A DNA stretch of 64,000 nucleotides from Azospirillum tabaci (GTDB lineage: Bacteria > Pseudomonadota > Alphaproteobacteria > Azospirillales > Azospirillaceae). Positions 25,995 to 35,812 of this stretch are shown piece by piece. Location of the stretch: the NCBI RefSeq assembly GCF_014596085.1, contig NZ_JACCJY010000003.1, positions 310,001 through 374,000 of the forward strand, in the 5' to 3' direction. The translations under genes and the position numbers were made by a program. The notes under the pieces were generated by a model. The model had not been told where the DNA came from and did not search any database. It was given only the letters and a program-made list of their open reading frames with translations. Each line of letters opens with the position of its first letter. Positions within the stretch are counted from its first letter, which is position 1.

Positions 25995-26630
25995 TCAATT
26001 TTTCGCCGAGCGCAACGGCTTGAACACGGCGTTCAAGGACCCCGGCACCAGCTCGCCCCGTTCGGTCAGGTTGAAGCGGAAGGCGGTGATTTCCTGCCCT
26101 TCGTGGTCCAGCCGGACGCGCGTGGCGGCGACGGTGGCGGCCCCCGACTCATGCTCCGCCTTGACGCGGGCAACCACCCTGACCCAGATGGGAAACACAT
26201 TCTCCAGATTGCGGAACATGTGCACGTTGACGGTGTATTCCCCCGGAGGAATGCCACGCGAATAGGACGTTTCGAAATTGATCTCCGTGGGATCGGCGTA
26301 GGCGCCCAGATCGTCGCGCAGCAGGTTGAAGATCAGCCCCGACTTGTTCGAGTAACCGACCGGAACGTCGCCCGGCGCCTGCACCCAGAGGTCGATGTCG
26401 CTGCGCAGCTTGTCGTCCCAGCGCGCCTCGATGATGACGTTTCCCGGCGGCTCCATGCCCGCCGCGGCGGACGAGGAGGACTCGTTCTGCTGGTTGGCCT
26501 CGGTCTTCTTGGCCTCGTTGATGAAGGGCACCGCCAACACCGCGCAGGCCACGAAACCGCACAGCAGCAGCGTCAGCAGGTCCCGCGCGACGAGCACACC
26601 GGTTTGGTCCTCGCCCAGGAAGTCGTTCAT
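25995..26630 (-). CDS. Trio A, second gene: single-helix ExbD/MotB-like partner with novel beta domain
   Basis: 211 residues. One N-terminal helix (about 18-37) starts directly after Arg16-Asp17 (ARDLLTLLLCGFVAC); an Asp at this place is the proton-binding residue in ExbD, TolR and MotB. The rest should lie in the periplasm. It has a strongly conserved block: NVIIEARW, SDIDLWVQAPGDVPVGYSNK, NLLRDDLG and SYSRGIPPGEYTVNVH. This resembles DUF2135/YfaP-type beta-sandwich domains by pattern (D-x-D-L-x-V..NK..PPGxYxVxxH), not the TolR fold or an OmpA-like domain. The ATG at 26630 overlaps the stop of the channel gene by four bases (ATGA). Confidence 0.88.
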   Translation of the reverse strand: MNDFLGEDQTGVLVARDLLTLLLCGFVACAVLAVPFINEAKKTEANQQNESSSSAAAGMEPPGNVIIEARWDDKLRSDIDLWVQAPGDVPVGYSNKSGLIFNLLRDDLGAYADPTEINFETSYSRGIPPGEYTVNVHMFRNLENVFPIWVRVVARVKAEHESGAATVAATRVRLDHEGQEITAFRFNLTERGELVPGSLNAVFKPLRSAKN

Positions 26631-27280
26631 GGTGTGGCCTCGCCGCGCAGGGCGCCGTAGGGAGCCGCTTGCGGCGCGGCGAAGTCCGGCGTCCCCGTCC
26701 GCGGAGCCAGTCGCGAACGGGCGTGGGCCTCGTCCATGATCAGCGCGCACAGCGAGGCCGTCGCCCCGCGCAGGAGCTGGAGGTTGCAGGTGGTCCACAG
26801 GCACAGGGCGCCGCCGAGCATCGTGGCGTAGATCGCCACGCCCAGCCCGCTCGCGAGCGTGGTCACCATGGCGCCGGCCGACGCGGCGTTGCCCACCATG
26901 TCCGGGGTGATGTTCGCGGCGAACAGGCTGAAGCCCCAGGCCGTGCCGATCAGGCCGAGCATGCCCAGCGCATTGGCGATGTGCTGAAGGTGCGAAATCC
27001 GGGAGAACAGGCGGATCTCCAAGGCGCGCTCGCTCTCGACCTTCATCAGCCGTCCGCCACCGAGCTTGGCCCGGTCCAGCTCACCGCCGATCTTCCACAC
27101 CCGATAGGCCGACATCACAAGGCCGACCAGGAAGACGATCCCGATGATCGCGGTCGCCACGGCGATGTGCCCGGTCAAAACCCGGTCCAGCCACCCCTGC
27201 GCGTACAGGACGAAAACGAATGCCGAAATCGTCAAATTGAAGGCTACGAATTTCGCCTTGAGGAGCCACTGTTCTTCCAT
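26627..27280 (-). CDS. Trio A, first gene: MotA/TolQ/ExbB-type proton-channel subunit
   Basis: 217 residues with four predicted helices (about 9-28, 38-60, 102-124, 138-165), the MotA-like arrangement. The TM3-TM4 region has the family signature ALGMLGLIGTAWGFSLFA and ASGLGVAIYATMLGGAL, with the polar Thr residues that line proton paths in TolQ/MotA. The cytoplasmic loop starts RVWKIGGELDRAK, matched by RILRTSRELNRAK in trio B. It is the first gene of a translationally coupled operon. It should form a pentameric channel that moves or energises the Asp-bearing partner. It differs from ExbB/TolQ by having two helices before the loop. Confidence 0.88.
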   Translation of the reverse strand: MEEQWLLKAKFVAFNLTISAFVFVLYAQGWLDRVLTGHIAVATAIIGIVFLVGLVMSAYRVWKIGGELDRAKLGGGRLMKVESERALEIRLFSRISHLQHIANALGMLGLIGTAWGFSLFAANITPDMVGNAASAGAMVTTLASGLGVAIYATMLGGALCLWTTCNLQLLRGATASLCALIMDEAHARSRLAPRTGTPDFAAPQAAPYGALRGEATP

Positions 27281-27700
27281 GGTTTTGACCCTGTGACGGT
27301 TGCGTGTGTCTCCGGATCGTCATGTTCAGACGGCGATGGCGCGTAATGGCGGCGCCGCGGAAAGCCGGGCGGCGATGGTGGGATCGGGAGAGCGGAAGAG
27401 GAGTGTGCGGCGGCACGCGCCGGCGGCGCCCGCGCAGTTGGCCTGGGCGCTGGTGGCGGGACGGCTCCGTGTCGGCCATCGGATCATCGGCGCACCTTCG
27501 CCGGAATTGCGCGACGACGGAGCCATTCAGGAGTCATCCGTCACCTCATGAACCCCGGCCCCGGCCAAGAGTTCCCGACACCCGGCGACGGACCTGCCGG
27601 GTTGACGCGCGACACGGACGGGAAAGCCCCGTGGCGGGAGAGAGGAAGGGAGCGCCCCAGGGCGTTCTGTCCCGGCAATCGTCCTTCCGAAAGTGGCCCT
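27281..27700. promoter_or_regulatory. Intergenic region between trio A and bacteriohemerythrin genes
   Basis: About 420 bp, GC-rich. Frames on both strands are short and look like compositional shadows. The promoter for trio A must lie at the left end, as its first gene starts at 27280 on the minus strand. The right end contains the 3' region of the hemerythrin gene, also on the minus strand. No repeat, RNA or operator was recognised. Confidence 0.4.
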
Positions 27701-28111
27701 TTACGCCACGCCCCTTTCCTTCAGGAAGGGTCCGTACTTCTTGTCGGTACCCTGGATGTGCTTGATCAGCCAGTTCTTCAGGAAGTTCATCACCTCCATG
27801 CTCAGCGTGGCGGTGGCGCCGGTATGGTACTTGCGCTGCACGTCCAGCACTTGGCTGGCCAGCGCGTCATGCTCCGCCTTGTGGGCGTCGCGGTCCGGAT
27901 AGCCGAGGCGGGCGAAATGCTCCTCCTCATGGGTGAAGTGCGACTTGGTGTAGGCGACGAGGCTGTCGAGGATACCGCCCAGCGCTTCCTTGCTGCGCCC
28001 CGCCTGGACGGCGTCGAACAGTTCGTTGATCAGGGCGACCAGTTGCTTGTGCTCCTCGTCGAACTGCGCGATCCCGACGCTCAGCTTGTCGTTCCACACC
28101 ATCAGCGGCAT
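27701..28111 (-). CDS. Bacteriohemerythrin
   Basis: A 136-residue four-helix protein with all seven diiron ligands in place: His21, His58, Glu62, His77, His81, His118 and Asp123 (motifs QFDEEHKQL, HFTHEEEHF, HKAEHD and HIQGTD). Bacteriohemerythrins bind O2 reversibly in the cytoplasm and serve in oxygen delivery, sensing or aerotaxis. The ATG at 28111 (MPLMVWNDKLSVG) is chosen over an upstream ATG at 28165 because it matches the family start. It is monocistronic and divergent from the DUF3072 gene. Confidence 0.94.
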   Translation of the reverse strand: MPLMVWNDKLSVGIAQFDEEHKQLVALINELFDAVQAGRSKEALGGILDSLVAYTKSHFTHEEEHFARLGYPDRDAHKAEHDALASQVLDVQRKYHTGATATLSMEVMNFLKNWLIKHIQGTDKKYGPFLKERGVA

Positions 28112-28290
28112 TTCGTTCCGTCCCCTCGCGCTGGGCCTCGCCTGACCGGCCGGAGAAAACCCCATCTGGCGAAAGGGTAACGTCTTCCGGATGGCGCTTC
28201 AACGACGCTTCGACGTCCGGCTGACGGGCACGGGGAACCAATCCCGCAAGCGGCTGTTCAAACGACGTTTCCAGCAGAAAGGAACATTTC

Positions 28291-28590
28291 ATGAACACGA
28301 AGCGCGACAGCAACCGCGAGAATCGCAAGCAACCCCAGCCCCACCACGGAGACGCACCGAATCCGACGAGCAATCCGAAAACCGCGGCGGTCGGGGGTGC
28401 CGACCATTCCAACCGCGAGAAGGACCCGGACGATTGGACCACGGGTGACGAACCGATGACCGGCGCGCAGGCCTCCTACCTGAAGACGCTCAGCGAGGAG
28501 GCCGTCGAATCCTTCGACGGAGACCTGACGAAGGCCGAAGCCTCCAAACGCATCGACGCTCTTCAGGACAAGACCGGCCGCGGCGCCTGA
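28291..28590 (+). CDS. DUF3072 family protein
   Basis: 99 residues. The N-terminal 45 residues are Asn/Gln/Pro-rich and probably disordered. The C-terminal half (EPMTGAQASYLKTLSEEAVE, then DLTKAEASKRIDALQ) is the DUF3072 signature. The function of the family is not known; the domain looks like a small helical SAP-like fold. AAAGGAAC precedes the ATG at 28291. Its 3' end is part of a long inverted repeat reaching into the convergent dppF gene. Confidence 0.88.
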   Translation: MNTKRDSNRENRKQPQPHHGDAPNPTSNPKTAAVGGADHSNREKDPDDWTTGDEPMTGAQASYLKTLSEEAVESFDGDLTKAEASKRIDALQDKTGRGA

Positions 28591-28616
28591 CGGGAGACGC
28601 CGCGGGCGGTCTTGTC

Positions 28617-28618
<2 letters not shown>
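28565..28618. terminator. Long inverted repeat spanning the ends of two convergent genes
   Basis: AGGACAAGACCG (28565-28576) pairs perfectly with CGGTCTTGTCCT (28607-28618). An inner CGCGGCG (28579-28585) pairs with CGCCGCG (28598-28604). The left arm is coding sequence of the DUF3072 gene and the right arm reaches the dppF stop codon. It is probably a bidirectional terminator or 3'-end protection hairpin; it lacks a long T-run. Confidence 0.75.
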
Positions 28619-29620
<1,002 letters not shown>

Positions 29621-29621
<1 letters not shown>

Positions 29622-30619
29622 CACAGAACCTCCCCGGCGCCGACCGGAGCGTCGGCAAGCGGATAGAAGCAGCGCGCCTTGCCGGCGTCCACGTCGAACA
29701 GGGCCGGGCGCTCGATGCGGCAGCGGTCGGTGGCGAAGCGGCAGCGCGGGTTGAACAGGCAGCCCTGAGGCCGGTCGCCGATGCCCGGCACCACGCCGGG
29801 AATCGTCGGCAGCCGGCGCTTGCCCAGCGCCCGCTCCGGCAGCGCGTCGAGCAGCGCGCCGGTGTAGGGGTGGCGCGGCGCCTTGAACAGCGCGTCCACG
29901 GGGCGCGTCTCGGCGACCTGCCCGGCGTACATGACGACCACCCGCTGCGCCGTCTCCGCCACCACGCCCATGTCGTGGGTGATGAGGATCAGCGCCATGC
30001 CCCGCTCCTTCTGGAGGCGGACCAACAGGTCGAGGATCTGCTTCTGGATGGTCACGTCCAGCGCCGTCGTCGGCTCGTCCGCGACCAGCAGGCGCGGGTT
30101 GCAGGCGATGGCGATGGCGATCATCACGCGCTGGTTCATGCCGCCGGACAGCTGGTGCGGGAAGGCCGACAGGCGGCTTTCCGGGGCCGGGATGCCGACC
30201 TGCTCCAGCAGTTCGATGGCGCGGTTGCGCAGCGCCTTGCCGGACAGCCCCTCATGCACCTTCAGCGTCTCCATGATCTGGAAACCAACGGTGAAGCAGG
30301 GATTCAGGCTGGACATCGGCTCCTGGAAGACCATGGCCACGTCCTTGCCGGTGATCTTCCGGCGCTGCGCCGGGCTCATCGCCAGCAGGTCCTTGCCGCC
30401 GAACCGCATGCGGTCGGCGACCACCGTGCCGTTGGAGCCGAGCAGGCCCATCACGGCGAGCGAGGTCACGGACTTGCCGGACCCGGACTCGCCGACGATG
30501 CCCACCACCTCGCCCTCGTCCACGGTGAGGTCGATCCCGTCCACGGCGCGGAAGGTGCCGGCGCGCGTGGTGAACTCGACGGACAGGTTTTTGATGTCGA
30601 GAAGAGGCATGGTGTGCAT
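29621..30619 (-). CDS. dppD: Dipeptide/oligopeptide ABC transporter ATPase DppD
   Basis: 332 residues. Walker [17 protein letters not shown]-loop [14 protein letters not shown], signature [16 protein letters not shown], Walker [14 protein letters not shown] and the Cys-rich C-terminal extension ([15 protein letters not shown]), which in related ATPases carries an Fe-S cluster site. The ATG at 30619 overlaps the dppC stop by one base, so translation is probably coupled; the next ATG at 30610 (MPLLDIKN) is also possible. Partner of DppF. Confidence 0.94.
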
Positions 30620-31545
30620 CAGCGTTTCAGCTTGGGGTCGAGCGCGTCGCGCAGCCCGTCGCCCAGCAGGTTGAAGGCCAGCACCGTCACCAGGATGGCC
30701 ACGCCGGGCCAGGTGACGACCCAGGGGGCGCGCTGGAGGAACTGGAGGGAGGAGGCCAGCATGGTGCCCCACTCCGGCGTCGGCGGCTGCGCGCCGAGGC
30801 CGAGGAAGCCCAGCGCCGCGGCGTCCAGGATCGCCGTGGAGAAGCCGAGCGTCGCCTGGACGATCAGCGGCGCCACGCAGTTCGGCAGGATCACCACCAG
30901 CATCAGCCGCAGCGGCCCGGCCCCCGCCACGCGGGAGGCGACGACGTAGTCCTTGCTCGCCTCCGCCATCACGGCGGCGCGGGTCAGGCGGGCGTAGTGC
31001 GGGATGACCACGATGGACACGGCCAGCATGGCGTTGACCAGCCCCGGCCCGAGGATCGCCGCCACCACCACGGCCAGCAACAGGCTGGGCAGCGACAGCA
31101 GGATATCCATGAAGCGCATGACCAGCGCGTCGGTGACGCCGCCGAAGAAGCCGGCGATCATGCCCAGCGCCAGCCCGACCGCCAGCGACAGCGTGACGAC
31201 GATCAGGCCGATCATCATCGACAGCCGCGCCCCGAAGATCAGGCGCGACAGCATGTCGCGCCCGATGTCGTCGGTGCCGAGCAGGAAAGCCCAGCGCCCG
31301 CCCTCCTGCCAGACCGGCGGCACCAGAATGGCGTCGCGGTACTGGATGTTGGGGTCGTGCGGCGCCACCAGCTCGGCGAACAGCGCCACCACGGCGATCA
31401 GCAGGATCACGGCGAGGCCGGCCATGGCCCCCTTGTTCTGCCGGAAATGGTACCAGAACTCGACCAGCGGGTGCGGCGGCTGGGAAACCGGCGGAGCGGC
31501 GGCCGGAAGAGTCTCCGGAACGCCCGTCGTCGTAGGAGTCGTCAT
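30619..31545 (-). CDS. dppC: Dipeptide/oligopeptide ABC transporter permease DppC
   Basis: 308 residues. An N-terminal cytoplasmic stretch, one anchoring helix ([19 protein letters not shown]), a periplasmic loop with the DppC-typical [18 protein letters not shown] and a five-helix BPD permease domain. The EAA loop for ATPase contact is about [19 protein letters not shown]. Eight bases separate it from dppB. It pairs with DppB in the inner membrane. Confidence 0.94.
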   Translation of the reverse strand: MTTPTTTGVPETLPAAAPPVSQPPHPLVEFWYHFRQNKGAMAGLAVILLIAVVALFAELVAPHDPNIQYRDAILVPPVWQEGGRWAFLLGTDDIGRDMLSRLIFGARLSMMIGLIVVTLSLAVGLALGMIAGFFGGVTDALVMRFMDILLSLPSLLLAVVVAAILGPGLVNAMLAVSIVVIPHYARLTRAAVMAEASKDYVVASRVAGAGPLRLMLVVILPNCVAPLIVQATLGFSTAILDAAALGFLGLGAQPPTPEWGTMLASSLQFLQRAPWVVTWPGVAILVTVLAFNLLGDGLRDALDPKLKR

Positions 31546-31553
31546 GGCTCACC

Positions 31554-32564
31554 TCACCGCGAATGGCGGATGCGGGGGTTCAGGACGCCGTACAGAACGT
31601 CCACCAGCAGGTTCACGGTCATCACCGTCGTCGCGATCAGCAGCACCCCGCCCTGGAGCGCCGGATAGTCGCGGCGGTTGATGCTCTCGATCAGCCACTT
31701 GCCCACGCCGGGCCAGGAGAAGATGGTTTCGGTCAGGATCGCGCCGCCCAGCAGCGTGCCCACCTGAAGACCGATCACGGTGACCACGGGGATCAGCGCG
31801 TTGCGCAGGGCGTGCAGGCCGATCACCCGCTTGCCCGCCAGCCCCTTGGCCTTCGCGGTGCGGATGTAGTCCTCGCCCAGCACCTCCAGCATGGCGGAGC
31901 GCGTCATGCGTGCCACGACGGCCAGCGGAACGGTGCCGAGAACGATCATCGGCAGGATGAGGTGATGCAGCGCCGACCAGAAGGCCCCGTATTCGCCGGC
32001 CATCAGCGTGTCGATCAGCATGAAGCCGGTCACCGGCTCCACATAATAGAGCAGGTCGAGCCGCCCGGACACCGGAGTCCAGCCCAGCCCCACCGAGAAG
32101 AACAGGATCAGCAGCAGGCCCCACCAGAAGATCGGCATGGAATAGCCGGTCAGGCTGATGCCCATCACGCCATGGTCGAAGACCGAGCCGCGCCGGACGG
32201 CCGCGATGATTCCAGCGGGCAGGCCGACCACCGTGGCGAACAGCATGGCCAGCGCCGCCAGCTCCAGCGTCGCCGGGAACAGCGTCACGAATTCGCTGAA
32301 CACGGAATTGCGGGTCACCAGCGACACGCCGAGGTCGCCCTGGAGGACGCCGCCGATGTAGTCGAGGAACTGCTGCCACAGGGGGCGGTCCAGCCCCAGC
32401 TCGTGCCGCAGTTCGAGAAGCCGTTCGGGGGGGATCCCGCGCTCGCCGACGCGCACCTCGATGGGGTCGCCGGGGACAAGGCGGATCAGAAGGAAGGTCA
32501 GGAAGGTGACGCCGAGAAAGGTCGGAATCACCAGGCTCACCCGCGTCAGGATGAAGCGTAGCAT
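31554..32564 (-). CDS. dppB: Dipeptide/oligopeptide ABC transporter permease DppB
   Basis: 336 residues. Begins [20 protein letters not shown], then [14 protein letters not shown], the family hallmark at the start of DppB/OppB permeases. It has the EAA-loop region [20 protein letters not shown] and a [13 protein letters not shown] motif near the C-terminus. The ATG at 32564 matches the family start; the longer frame to 32597 is not favoured. It lies 131 bp downstream of dppA; the gap holds two hairpins. Confidence 0.94.
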   Translation of the reverse strand: MLRFILTRVSLVIPTFLGVTFLTFLLIRLVPGDPIEVRVGERGIPPERLLELRHELGLDRPLWQQFLDYIGGVLQGDLGVSLVTRNSVFSEFVTLFPATLELAALAMLFATVVGLPAGIIAAVRRGSVFDHGVMGISLTGYSMPIFWWGLLLILFFSVGLGWTPVSGRLDLLYYVEPVTGFMLIDTLMAGEYGAFWSALHHLILPMIVLGTVPLAVVARMTRSAMLEVLGEDYIRTAKAKGLAGKRVIGLHALRNALIPVVTVIGLQVGTLLGGAILTETIFSWPGVGKWLIESINRRDYPALQGGVLLIATTVMTVNLLVDVLYGVLNPRIRHSR

Positions 32565-32595
32565 CGGATCGTCACCGGGGGCTCGAAACGAAAGC

Positions 32596-32662
32596 AAGGG
32601 GGCCGCGGCCCCCTTTTTACCTCTGCATCCGCAAAGGGAAGCCGGGGGTTTAATGCCCCGGC
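32596..32662. promoter_or_regulatory. Two hairpins between dppA and dppB
   Basis: A perfect 20-bp palindrome (32596-32615, AAGGGGGCCGCGGCCCCCTT) and a second hairpin with GCCGGGG (32641-32647) paired to CCCCGGC (32656-32662). On the coding (minus) strand neither is followed by a strong T-run, so read-through is expected. Such structures after a binding-protein gene commonly stabilise its mRNA and lower expression of the permease genes. The TTTTT after the palindrome lies on the plus strand only. Confidence 0.7.
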
Positions 32663-32695
32663 CACCGCTTTGTAAAGCCGCTTGCTACGCTGAGT

Positions 32696-34297
32696 TTATT
32701 GTTTCAAATCGACGCCGTAGAAGCGATGGATGCCGAACGGGTCCATCTTGTAATCGACCACATTCTTGCTCAGCGCCATGTGCACGACCGAATGCGCGAC
32801 GGTCAGCCACGGGGCCTCTTCCTTGAAGATGACCTGCGCCTGCTCGTACAGCTTGGTGCGGGCGGCGATGTCGGTGGTGCGCTTGGCCTGGACGACGAGG
32901 TCGTCGAACTCCTTGTAGCACCACTTGGCGATGTTCGACCCGCCGGCACGCGCGGCCTCGCAGCCGAGCAGGACGTGCAGGAAGTTATCCGGGTCGCCGT
33001 TGTCGCCGGTCCAGCCCAGCATGCCCATCTGGTGCTCGCCGGCCTGGAGGCGCTTGCGGTACTCACCCCACTCGTACTGCACGACCTTGGCCTTGATGCC
33101 GACCTTGGCGAGGTCCGCCTGCATCATCTCGGCCATGCGCTTGGCGTTGGGGTTGTAGGGGCGCTGCACCGGCATGGCCCACAGGTCGGTTTCGAAGCCG
33201 TCCGGGAAGCCGGCCTCGGCCAGCAGCTTCTTCGCGCGCTCCGGATCGTAGGGGTAGTCCTCGATCTCCTTGTTGTACGACCACATGGTCGGCGGGATCG
33301 GGTTCTTCGCCGGGACGCCGGCGCCCTGGTACACTGCGTCGACCACGGCCTTCTTGTCGATGGCCATGTTCAGCGCGCGGCGAACGCGCACGTCGTCGAA
33401 GGGCTTCTTGGTAACGTTGAAGGCCAGATAGCCGACGTTCAGACCTTCCTGCTCCATCAGGGTGATGGCGCTGTCCTTCTTCATCGCCTCCAGATCGGCC
33501 GGGTTCGGGTACGGCACGATGTGGCACTCGCCGGCCTTCAGCTTCGCGTAGCGGACGGCGGCGTCGGGCGTGATGGCGAAGACGAGGTTGTCGAGCGGCG
33601 CCTTGCCGCCCCAATACTGCTCGAACGCCTTGTAGCGGATGACCGCATCCTTCTGGTAGGCGACGAACTGGAACGGGCCGGTGCCGATCGGCGCCTGATC
33701 GATCTTGTCGATCTGATTCTTCTTCTGAAGGGCGTCGGCGTATTCGGCGGACTGGATGGCCGCGAAGGGCATCGCCAGATTGGCGATGAAGGGCGCCTCG
33801 ACCTTGTTCAGCGTGAACTTGACCGTGTAGTCGTCGACCTTCTCGATCGACTTCAGCAGGTCGGGCATCGCCATGTCGTTGAAGTAGTCATAGGCGCCGC
33901 CGGACACCTTGTGGAAGGGGTGATCCTTCTTCCACTGACGATTGAACGACCACAGCACGTCGTCCGCGTTGGCGTCGCGGGTCGGCTTGAAGTCGTTGTT
34001 GCTGTGCCACTTCGCGCCCTTGCGCAGGTGGAACGTGTAGGTCAGCCCGTCCTCCGACACGTCCCACGTCTCGGCGAGGCCGGGGACGACCTTGGTGCCG
34101 CCGCGCTCGAACTGCACGAGATTGTTGTACACGGGCAGCGAGACGTCGAAGCTCGTTCCGGTCGTGTTGACCATGGGGTTGAAGTTTTCAGGGCTGCCCT
34201 CGGAGCAATAGACGAGGGTCTTGGCGGCCTGGGCCGGCGCAGCAAGCGCCAAGGTGGCGGCAACGCCGAGCCCGGCACCCAGCAGGATGCGCTTCAT
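32696..34297 (-). CDS. dppA: Periplasmic dipeptide-binding protein DppA
   Basis: 533 residues. Signal peptide MKRILLGAGLGVAATLALAA with an AQAAK cleavage region near residue 25. The SBP_bac_5 domain begins TLVYCSEGSPENFNP and contains GLAETWDVSEDGLTYTFHLR and RRALNMAIDKKAVV, typical of DppA. It delivers di- or oligopeptides to DppBCDF; members of the family can also bind haem or 5-aminolevulinate. GGAGG precedes the ATG at 34297. As first gene of the operon with hairpins after it, it should be made in excess. Confidence 0.94.
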   Translation of the reverse strand: MKRILLGAGLGVAATLALAAPAQAAKTLVYCSEGSPENFNPMVNTTGTSFDVSLPVYNNLVQFERGGTKVVPGLAETWDVSEDGLTYTFHLRKGAKWHSNNDFKPTRDANADDVLWSFNRQWKKDHPFHKVSGGAYDYFNDMAMPDLLKSIEKVDDYTVKFTLNKVEAPFIANLAMPFAAIQSAEYADALQKKNQIDKIDQAPIGTGPFQFVAYQKDAVIRYKAFEQYWGGKAPLDNLVFAITPDAAVRYAKLKAGECHIVPYPNPADLEAMKKDSAITLMEQEGLNVGYLAFNVTKKPFDDVRVRRALNMAIDKKAVVDAVYQGAGVPAKNPIPPTMWSYNKEIEDYPYDPERAKKLLAEAGFPDGFETDLWAMPVQRPYNPNAKRMAEMMQADLAKVGIKAKVVQYEWGEYRKRLQAGEHQMGMLGWTGDNGDPDNFLHVLLGCEAARAGGSNIAKWCYKEFDDLVVQAKRTTDIAARTKLYEQAQVIFKEEAPWLTVAHSVVHMALSKNVVDYKMDPFGIHRFYGVDLKQ

Positions 34298-34433
34298 TCC
34301 TAACAACCTCCCGTGTTCGGTCGAATGGCCGCCCATTCTCTTTGGCGGCCGGTGATGCGGGTTCATTTGGCGCGTGGCCGAATCGTCTGTCAACACGCAA
34401 CCAAGCCGCATCACGCAAGCTCCACGGGAGCTG

Positions 34434-34904
34434 TCAGGCCAAGCGGAATTTCAAGCGTGGCCCAATCTCCGTGAAGCCCTCGCGCTTGTAGAATCGCAAG
34501 GAATCCGGCCATTCCTCGGCGGACGGCGCCCCCACCTCCACGCGCGACCAGCGATGGGCGCGGCCATGGTCCAGAACCGCCCGCATCAGCGCCCGCCCCA
34601 CCCCGGCGGAGCGCGACTCCGGCATCACGTACAATTCCCGGATCGTCCCGAACCTGCCCAACGTGGAGATGCAGGCCGCCTCCGCCAGAGTCGCGACGCC
34701 GAGCGGGCGCCCCGCCCCGTCCTCGGCCAGGAACACCGCGTAGGACAGGCCGTCGCCGCTCAGCAGGGATTCGGCGACGGCCAGCATGACGGCCCGCGGC
34801 GTGTCGTTCTGCCCGGCGGAAAGTTCGGAGAGCAGAGCCGCCACGAGACCGGTGACCGCGCCCGCGTCGGCAAGACTGGCCTTTCGCACACGAACGTCGC
34901 CCAT
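34434..34904 (-). CDS. GNAT-family N-acetyltransferase
   Basis: 156 residues, a single GNAT domain: VRVRKASLADAGAVTGLVAA at the N-terminus, then IRELYVMPESRSAGVGRALM as the acetyl-CoA pyrophosphate loop (R/Q-x-x-G-x-G/A) and LRFYKREGFTEIG at the end. The substrate is unknown. It lies 30 bp downstream of the methyltransferase gene on the same strand, so the two are probably co-transcribed. Confidence 0.9.
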   Translation of the reverse strand: MGDVRVRKASLADAGAVTGLVAALLSELSAGQNDTPRAVMLAVAESLLSGDGLSYAVFLAEDGAGRPLGVATLAEAACISTLGRFGTIRELYVMPESRSAGVGRALMRAVLDHGRAHRWSRVEVGAPSAEEWPDSLRFYKREGFTEIGPRLKFRLA

Positions 34905-34934
34905 CGCCGCCCCTCCCCCGTCCTTTTCTTGTGG

Positions 34935-35699
34935 TCAGCAAGCCTCCGCTTCGATGGTCAGGCTGTCCAGGAGAAAGCTGCCGTCCTCCAGGATGTCGAA
35001 GTGACGGCGCACCTCGTCGGAGGCGAGATCCTGCAGGGCGCGGATGGCCTGGGCGCGCAGGTCGGGGGTGGAGGTGCGGGCGGTCCACACGGCGAACTCC
35101 ATGCGCAGGCGGCGCGGCGTCAGGCCTGTTACCGCGAAGCCGGCGCGCGACAAGGCGGCCATCCATTCCGCGGCGCTGTAGTTGCGGACGTGCGAGGTGT
35201 CCCGCAGCAGTTCCACCGCCTGGAGATGGGTGTCCAGCAGCGGATGCCCCGGCGACACGATGTCCACGAAGACCGCCCGCCCGCCGGGAGCCAGCACCCG
35301 CCGCGCCTCGCGCAGGCCGGCCTCGGCGTTCAGCCAGTGGTGGGCGCTGAAGCGGCTCAGCACCACGTCGAAGTGGCCGTCCGGGAAGGGCAGACGCTCG
35401 GCGGGGGCCTGGTGGGTGGTGATGTTGGTCAGGCCGCGCTCCGCCGCGTTGCGGGCCACCGCTTCCAGCATCGGGGCGGTGACGTCCACCGCCACCACCT
35501 CGGCGGCGTGGGGCGCGGCGCGGTAGGCGACATGGCCGCCGCCGCAGCCGAGATCCAGCACGCGGGCGGCGTTCCTGCCGCGCAGCGCGTCCTCGATCTG
35601 GTCCAGGTCGGCGCCCGACGCGTGGACGGCGCTGGTCACATAGGCGTCGGCGCGCTGGCCGTACTGTGCGGCGACGACGCCGTGATGGCTGTTGGTCAT
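34935..35699 (-). CDS. SAM-dependent methyltransferase (UbiE/COQ5-like)
   Basis: 254 residues. Class I methyltransferase with motif I VLDLGCGGGHVAY, post-I VVAVDVTAPMLEAVARNA, motif II RLPFPDGHFDVVLSRFSAHH and motif III LAPGGRAVFVDIVSPGH. The FSAHHW segment and overall size match the UbiE/SmtA-like small-molecule methyltransferases. The substrate is unknown. The ATG at 35699 is 114 bp from the start of the divergent MmyB-type regulator, and a palindrome lies between them, so it is a likely target of that regulator. Confidence 0.9.
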   Translation of the reverse strand: MTNSHHGVVAAQYGQRADAYVTSAVHASGADLDQIEDALRGRNAARVLDLGCGGGHVAYRAAPHAAEVVAVDVTAPMLEAVARNAAERGLTNITTHQAPAERLPFPDGHFDVVLSRFSAHHWLNAEAGLREARRVLAPGGRAVFVDIVSPGHPLLDTHLQAVELLRDTSHVRNYSAAEWMAALSRAGFAVTGLTPRRLRMEFAVWTARTSTPDLRAQAIRALQDLASDEVRRHFDILEDGSFLLDSLTIEAEAC

Positions 35700-35782
35700 G
35701 GTGGCGATTCCCGTTGGTGTTTGTTGGGGCGTGTTCGTTGCGATGGCCCAGCATCGGCCGTCCGGCAAACCGGTACAAGGCA

Positions 35783-35806
35783 AGCGCTTATCCTGGTATA
35801 AGCGCT
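35783..35806. promoter_or_regulatory. Perfect 9-bp inverted repeat, probable operator
   Basis: AGCGCTTAT (35783-35791) and ATAAGCGCT (35798-35806) flank a six-base spacer, just upstream of the ATG of the HTH regulator at 35813 and in the gap shared with the divergent methyltransferase gene. The symmetry suits a dimeric HTH protein, so autoregulation and control of the neighbour are likely. Confidence 0.75.
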
Positions 35807-35812
35807 GCCACC

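Noticed and set aside
25436-27280. Trio A as a Zorya-type anti-phage system (ZorAB are MotAB-like)
   Set aside because: No ZorC/ZorD or ZorE effector genes are nearby, and the partner has no OmpA-like domain, so the ZorAB assignment is not supported.
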